Source of the DNA: a bacterium
GTDB taxonomy: Bacteria; Spirochaetota; UBA4802; UBA5550
Reading direction: 5' to 3'
Assembly: GCA_024224995.1 (NCBI GenBank)
Contig: JAAENB010000924.1
Span: 1 to 21,507, forward strand
DNA length: 21,507 nt
A program made the translations under genes and the position numbers. The notes under the pieces are model-generated. The model worked only from the letters and a program-made list of their open reading frames with translations. It made no database searches and was not told where the DNA came from. Below, piece by piece: positions 21,409 to 21,507 of the stretch. Within the stretch, counting starts at the first letter, position 1. The number at the start of each line of letters is the position of its first letter.

Positions 21409-21507
21409 TCGCAGGGGTCGCACCCCGCTATACAGGGTCGGTCGTGTCTTAATATACCGAAAAACGTAGTTCGGAATGTAAATTATGCCTACCGGGAGTG
21501 ATGCCTC

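Overview
The window most likely comes from an uncultured Spirochaetota-like bacterium. The best clue is the flagellar rod protein at 4522-5358, which starts MLRGIYTGASGM in the style of spirochaete FlhO/FlgF proteins. A protein with two cyclic-nucleotide-binding domains, a TlyC/CorC-type CBS protein and many moderately AT-rich intergenic spaces fit the same picture. This assignment is an inference; there is no rRNA or tRNA in the window.

Layout: (1) 1-2838 holds a palindromic dispersed repeat, then a minus-strand operon encoding a dual cyclic-nucleotide-binding protein and a DUF389 membrane protein, with a clear sigma70-type promoter and a terminator. (2) 2958-5427 is a plus-strand housekeeping operon, tatA-murA-flhO/flgF, ending in a strong terminator. 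(3) 5438-7322 is an accessory pair: an OLD/AAA_21-like ATPase and its partner, a DUF4276/TOPRIM-like gene broken by deletion and frameshift. (4) 7311-9870 (minus) is a two-component pair, a NIT-type sensor kinase and a receiver-only regulator. (5) 10033-11348 holds a MenI/YdiI-type hotdog thioesterase and a YiiX-like permuted-papain protein. (6) 11349-12086 has no gene and is made of repeats: seven tandem 66-67 bp units, a separate 14-bp hairpin and a dispersed-repeat remnant. (7) 12087-12721 (minus) has a lone GspG pseudopilin and, upstream of it, a 26-codon remnant of a second pseudopilin gene. (8) 12998-17935 contains an SSB-like protein without the usual acidic tip, a DUF4185-like lipoprotein, a glycerophosphodiesterase homologue lacking its catalytic residues, an unrecognised gene behind a strong promoter and a structured leader, and tlyC-recO. 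(9) 17916-21259 (minus) has a COG2509-type flavoprotein, and a predicted leaderless gene for a coiled-coil/XpaC-like protein followed 6 nt later by an HExxH (SprT-like) protein. (10) The window closes with another copy of the dispersed repeat, inverted relative to the one at the start.

How genes fit together: the cyclic-nucleotide sensor is translationally coupled (TAATG) to the DUF389 membrane protein, so the two probably act as one unit. The ATPase pair looks like a two-gene OLD-type defence or nuclease system that has lost its effector. The coiled-coil/XpaC-like and HExxH genes form a tight operon of unknown function. Three convergent gene pairs overlap at their 3' ends (12, 12 and 20 bp). 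All functional calls come from reading motifs by eye; no database search was possible.
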